In this document: in pieces, positions 60,029 to 64,000 of the stretch
How the letters are laid out: each line of letters opens with the position of its first letter
How positions within the stretch are numbered: the first letter of the stretch is position 1
Assembly: GCA_019914945.1 (NCBI GenBank)
Contig: CM034099.1
Location: forward strand, 22,036,704 to 22,100,703
DNA from: Typha latifolia
Lineage: Eukaryota > Streptophyta > Magnoliopsida > Poales > Typhaceae
Length of the DNA stretch: 64,000 nt
Direction of reading: 5' to 3'
Made by a program: the position numbers and the translations under genes
The notes under the pieces: model-generated
Databases searched by the model: none
Seen by the model: only the letters and a program-made list of their open reading frames with translations
Told to the model about the DNA's origin: nothing

Positions 60029-60636
60029 AAAATAGAGTTAATAAAATAATCTACTTCACTGTAGTGATTTACTCCTCTCAAAATAGGAAGTTAAAATAAG
60101 AAAAATAAAACTACTTTTAGTGGATAAGATAGTCACGTTCATTAATTTAATTTCTGCAGCTAAATATTAAAAATAAAGAAGCTTACTACTTTTTCTTCTC
60201 ACTTTCTAACAATCAAATATTTTCTTATCTTAAATGATTAAAAGAACTTTATAATTGAGTCGAAACTAGGCTCGTGATGGAATCAGATAAAGTATGGGGC
60301 AATAATATACATCAAAAGCATGTGTCCAAAAATTACAATAACTATATGAAAGCAAGAACTAGTGAGATGGGAATAAAACCTACTGCCTGACGAGCATCAG
60401 ACTGATCACTCCACTAGAACTCCAAGGAACTGGGAAAAATTAAGTATCTATCTCTATATTCCTATTAACAACAATCGGGAATCCTTATGTGGTGGAAGGC
60501 GTTGTTCCTTGGATTTCCTTTCTTCCTTTTGGGCTCCTTTCCACATTCCAGATCAACTCATCAGTATACCAAATGGCAGAAATTTAACTGGAACCAAAAG
60601 GGTTGTGTATGGATGCCATCATGCCAATCAGCATGC

Positions 60637-63600
60637 CTAGTATTTGTTCACAATTCCACTGCTCTGTGGTGGCGCAGGTGGCAACCGATTCGGCGTACGT
60701 CGGCTACCGGAGTTTGCACCAGAGGTTGAATCACCATTTTGTGCTGAGTCACTATAATGCCTGCTGCGACCGTTGGCACTGTTAGACCTTGATTTACCAT
60801 AAGAGTTGGAACGGTCTGGTATCCCATTAGCAGAAGCATCAAATGCAGACCTCCACTCATCGCCTGAGTGACCAGGGTTCCTTGGGCTGCTTTCTATATC
60901 AAGAAATGCTTCATGTTATAAACAAGAAAAAGAATTGTCCCGCAGAATTATCAACATCTGTAGACTAAGCTTAGTCTGCAAAAGATCATAACCAAGCAAA
61001 GCCGTAGTGCAGCCAAGAACAAGAGTAGCAAATTTTCCAATTGCAAGAAAGAACAGGTTATTGTGGAACTAAAAATTCCTAAAGATAAAATACTAGGAAA
61101 ATGGAAAATGTGGAGCCAAGATATTTGACTAGCCCTTGGAACACACCGTGCCCACAGCAAGAACCTTCCAATACCTAGATTTTCAAAGTGTTTGCCACAA
61201 TAATTTTGATAGCAGGAGCTCCAATACCTATGAACAATGATGACAGAAGTTGGAAGAGATCTTTAGGGTTTGAAATAGGGCTTTTTCACGTCATTTCAGG
61301 GATTATAGTTCTAATGGGATGGCATAGCAGGTATCTAAGTAGCGCTTGGATTGTTTAAAGTCTGATCTGACGGGTCGCCTAATGCTTTTAGGGTTCAGTG
61401 TAATTAACCAAACCCAGAACATGATTTGCCGAAGAGAAAGACTGGGATTAGGCGGGGAAGGTGGGCCAGAAATGGTGATAGAACGGCCTCTCTAAAAAAC
61501 AAATGAGTAACTTCCCCCCACTATCTCTCTTTCTATTTCTATTTATCTTGCACTTGCCACTTTTCCTTTAGTGTTGGATATAACCCAACTTGTATTGTGC
61601 TGGCAAGTCTCCAGCAAATCAAGTGCCATCCAAACCAACTGGCACGAGGTGCACAACCAATCCAGAGCAAAGGATATCAATCATTGTACATCAAGATGAA
61701 AGGACATTCACTTCCTTGTCCACCAAATTATGTTAGCCAAGCAAGGATAAAAACAACCTAATAATTGTTATGAAAGAATTAAAAATCAAAGTTGTCTTAC
61801 TACTACTACCAAGCTTCTTTCCTACTAACTAGCTCATTATTTGCAAGATTTGCATTACCAGAGGGTCAATAATTATATGTGCCACTCGAAATTCTAGCAA
61901 GAACTAGTATTCAAACACAAAGATTGCATCAATAATACATAGAAGAACTATGGTAATCTTACCAGATCCATTACCAGCATTAGACCAACTAGCAGCAGCT
62001 GCACGATTATCATGGATGCTAAGCTGGCGAGTAAGTTTTGAGAGAAGCGATGACTGCCTTTGGAACCGTTCTCGCCTTCGTTTCACATTCTGGTCCTCTT
62101 GCAATAATTCTTCAATCTTTGCAGTGCTTTGTGCACTAGTAATGAGCACAGAAAAACAAGATGTAGTTAGGAAATGTTTAAATTGTGAAACTTGCAGCAT
62201 TTTATTATAATATACATTCCACAGAAAAGAATGACATAACCAATTGCAAGCATTTCATTCCAGGATTAAAATGAAAAACCATGACAGTGTGTCCAAACTC
62301 AGTGAATTACCAATCTAATCATAAATTTCCTTCTCTCATGATCCTTCTAATATTACTTTTCAAGAGAAGCTACATGGTTTGGAACAACTAAGTGAGCCAA
62401 ATATTTATCAAAAATGGTGTCACCCAACTTGGTTGTTATTCCAACACTTGATGCAAGAGAAATGCAACTAACTTGTTCCAGTGCAACTGCAGCTAGAGAG
62501 AAATTGTCTTAGGAGAAAATTTTGACTAAATTTCCTACTGAAACATAAGTGCTGAGAATTCTGTATTTTTTCCTTGAATAAACCACAGAACTTTGACAGT
62601 GGATTTATATTGTTGTTAAAAGCTGAGAATGGGTACATAGAAGAGTTTACAGTGAAATTCTTAGAGATTTATTAAATAGAAAAATAATAATAAACTTATC
62701 AGAGTTATCCAGGAGCACCTCGAGAAAGGTAATAATTTTAGGTTCTAAACTAATTTAGCAATTAATTAATACATCTTCTGAACTTATTTAACAAAAATAT
62801 CTCTGTAAACCCAATGGATGTTATCTGTATGATCAGCTGCTATTATCCAGCTACCAGTGGCCTAAGAGGCCTTCAGGGAATTATATATTAGTTTGTGCAT
62901 TTTAAAAAAAGAAAAATGATTACTAACATAACAAGACAAACTTCAACTTCATATGAAGCACCCAGAATCTGGACAAAATTCTAACTTATTGTCTTGTGAC
63001 AAGAGATACTTAAAGCAAAAGATCAAGAAGGATGTGTGGGCAAGAACACAGAGACCCTTGAGATCAAAGATGCCAGGCGGCATCATATCAAAATTACCCT
63101 CAACATTCTTGCACATCCACCTGGAGTGCATGTTGAAGCACATTCAAGTGGAGTTATAACTGATCTACGCAAATCGAGCAGAATATTGAAAGCTGCACCT
63201 AAGTAAAGCTTTACTGTGGGCATATAATCCAGAACATAGGAGGAAAGGAATACAGCTGATACAAACGAAGATTATAGTACTGCATCTTACGAAGCTAAAA
63301 AATATCTGTATCTGAATCTAGATATTTCTATGCACAACAAGTGCATACTAGGGCAATCTCGAAAAACAAGCATAGCAAACTTTCAAATAAAAAGAAAAGC
63401 ATACCAGAAGAATCATAAACGGAATGACAAAATATATCAGAAAGTAAGTCAAAAAGTAAAAAACCAGCAGAGCCCTATGCACATCAAGATGTGAGGTCAC
63501 CAACCTCACTGAGCTGTAAAGCTGATTTAGCATGTCCTCTTTTGCTTTCTCCACTTGACAAAGTACAACAGCCTGCACAATAAGCATGGTCAGCATCGTT

Positions 63601-64000
63601 CTAGAAGCCTAATAAAGTAGTTCATCCTTCGCTTGAACCTTGGTAGCAGTGGCCAAGAAAAATGCTATTACACAGCTTTATTTGACCAGGGTACCAACTC
63701 ATCTAGAATTTCAAGGCCTCAGAAATAAGGAAAAAGTAAAAGCTTGAAGTAGAAAGCATACTTTTGGGACGTTTGCTGCAAGGCTATTCAGAACAGCTTC
63801 GACATACCCACGAACTTCCTGAGACATCCATCTGAGCTCTTCCTCAGGATCAGCAGGTCTTCTAGCCATTGTGTCCTAAAGAAGTACATGTACTCAGATT
63901 TAACATCTTTAAGCTTATACTGTCCATGCAATCACATATCAAATGTGTATCACACCGATTAACTTAAGATCAATAGGATACATGAAAGTAACCTGCATGT
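60637..64000 (-). CDS. DRP2: Dynamin-related protein 2 (DRP2), 3' end only
   Basis: Partial gene on the minus strand; the 5' part is beyond 64000. Exons in the window: 63993-64000 (last 8 nt of an exon), 63762-63875, 63505-63572, 61963-62135 and 60637-60893. The last 203 residues are readable. They match the GTPase effector domain and tail of plant DRP2[62 protein letters not shown] and [16 protein letters not shown]. The tail ends in Ser/Asn-rich sequence and a Pro-rich [16 protein letters not shown], which in this family can bind SH3 proteins. DRP2 proteins are classical-type plant dynamins with PH and Pro-rich domains, acting in clathrin-mediated endocytosis, trans-Golgi traffic and cell-plate formation. 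The GTPase and PH domains are not in view, so intactness cannot be judged. Confidence 0.93.

Larger units (their letters stand above)
56563..60636. other. Region between the JmjC and DRP2 genes, repeat-derived
   Basis: No gene is seen. The first about 400 bp are AT-rich. 56.99-57.42 kb is GC- and pyrimidine-rich, with a TATA-like CTTTATAGTCC. 57.42-59.85 kb is AT-rich LTR-like sequence with a 45-bp tandem array. A foldback lies at 59976-60028, and the DRP2 3' flank follows. Confidence 0.65.

Noticed and set aside
1..64000. CRISPR array, bacterial operon, prophage or resistance cassette
   Set aside because: Spliced plant genes throughout; the tandem repeats seen have no spacers of CRISPR type.

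Overview
The window is nuclear DNA from a flowering plant. Every gene is split by GT-AG introns, intergenic DNA is AT-rich and full of microsatellites, and there are LTR-type repeats. Several first exons are GC-rich (KANADI, the GH9 glucanase, the lipase), which hints at a monocot, but the species cannot be named. I rebuilt gene models by hand from protein-family knowledge, splice sites and reading-frame continuity. None was checked against transcripts or a database.

Layout: 1-8080 is intergenic, with microsatellites, a GC-richer island at 3.1-3.9 kb and repeat-derived purine- or pyrimidine-rich blocks. 8374-13116 (+) is a KANADI-type GARP transcription factor in six exons. 13117-19782 has no firm gene, only one doubtful small exon on the minus strand near 17.9 kb. 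19783-20148 (+) is a single-exon DUF1677 protein. 20772-24282 (-) is an annexin in six exons. 27282-32975 (+) is an alpha/beta hydrolase of the plant monoacylglycerol lipase family in seven exons. 33-39.9 kb is intergenic with repeats. 39913-42429 (+) is a GH9 endo-beta-1,4-glucanase in five exons. 43885-47415 (-) is the RuBisCO assembly chaperone RbcX in six exons, one only 17 nt long. 47951-50585 is a solo LTR with a 5-bp target-site duplication. 50883-56436 (-) is a KDM3/JMJ25-type JmjC histone demethylase in twelve exons. 57.0-59.9 kb is repeat-derived and contains a second LTR-like block. 60637-64000 (-) is the 3' end of a DRP2-type dynamin, whose 5' part lies beyond the window.

The genes are unrelated housekeeping or developmental genes and form no pathway or cluster: leaf polarity (KANADI), Ca2+/membrane binding (annexin), lipid hydrolysis, cell-wall remodelling (GH9), RuBisCO assembly (RbcX), chromatin (JmjC) and membrane scission (DRP2). 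I found no new multi-gene system. The observations most worth following are in non-coding DNA and gene leaders: two tandem arrays of hairpin-forming units inside LTR-type repeats, a TTC/GAA complementary pair plus uORFs in the KANADI leader, an in-frame TAG just upstream of the JmjC start, and a lost zinc-ligand cysteine in the JmjC protein.
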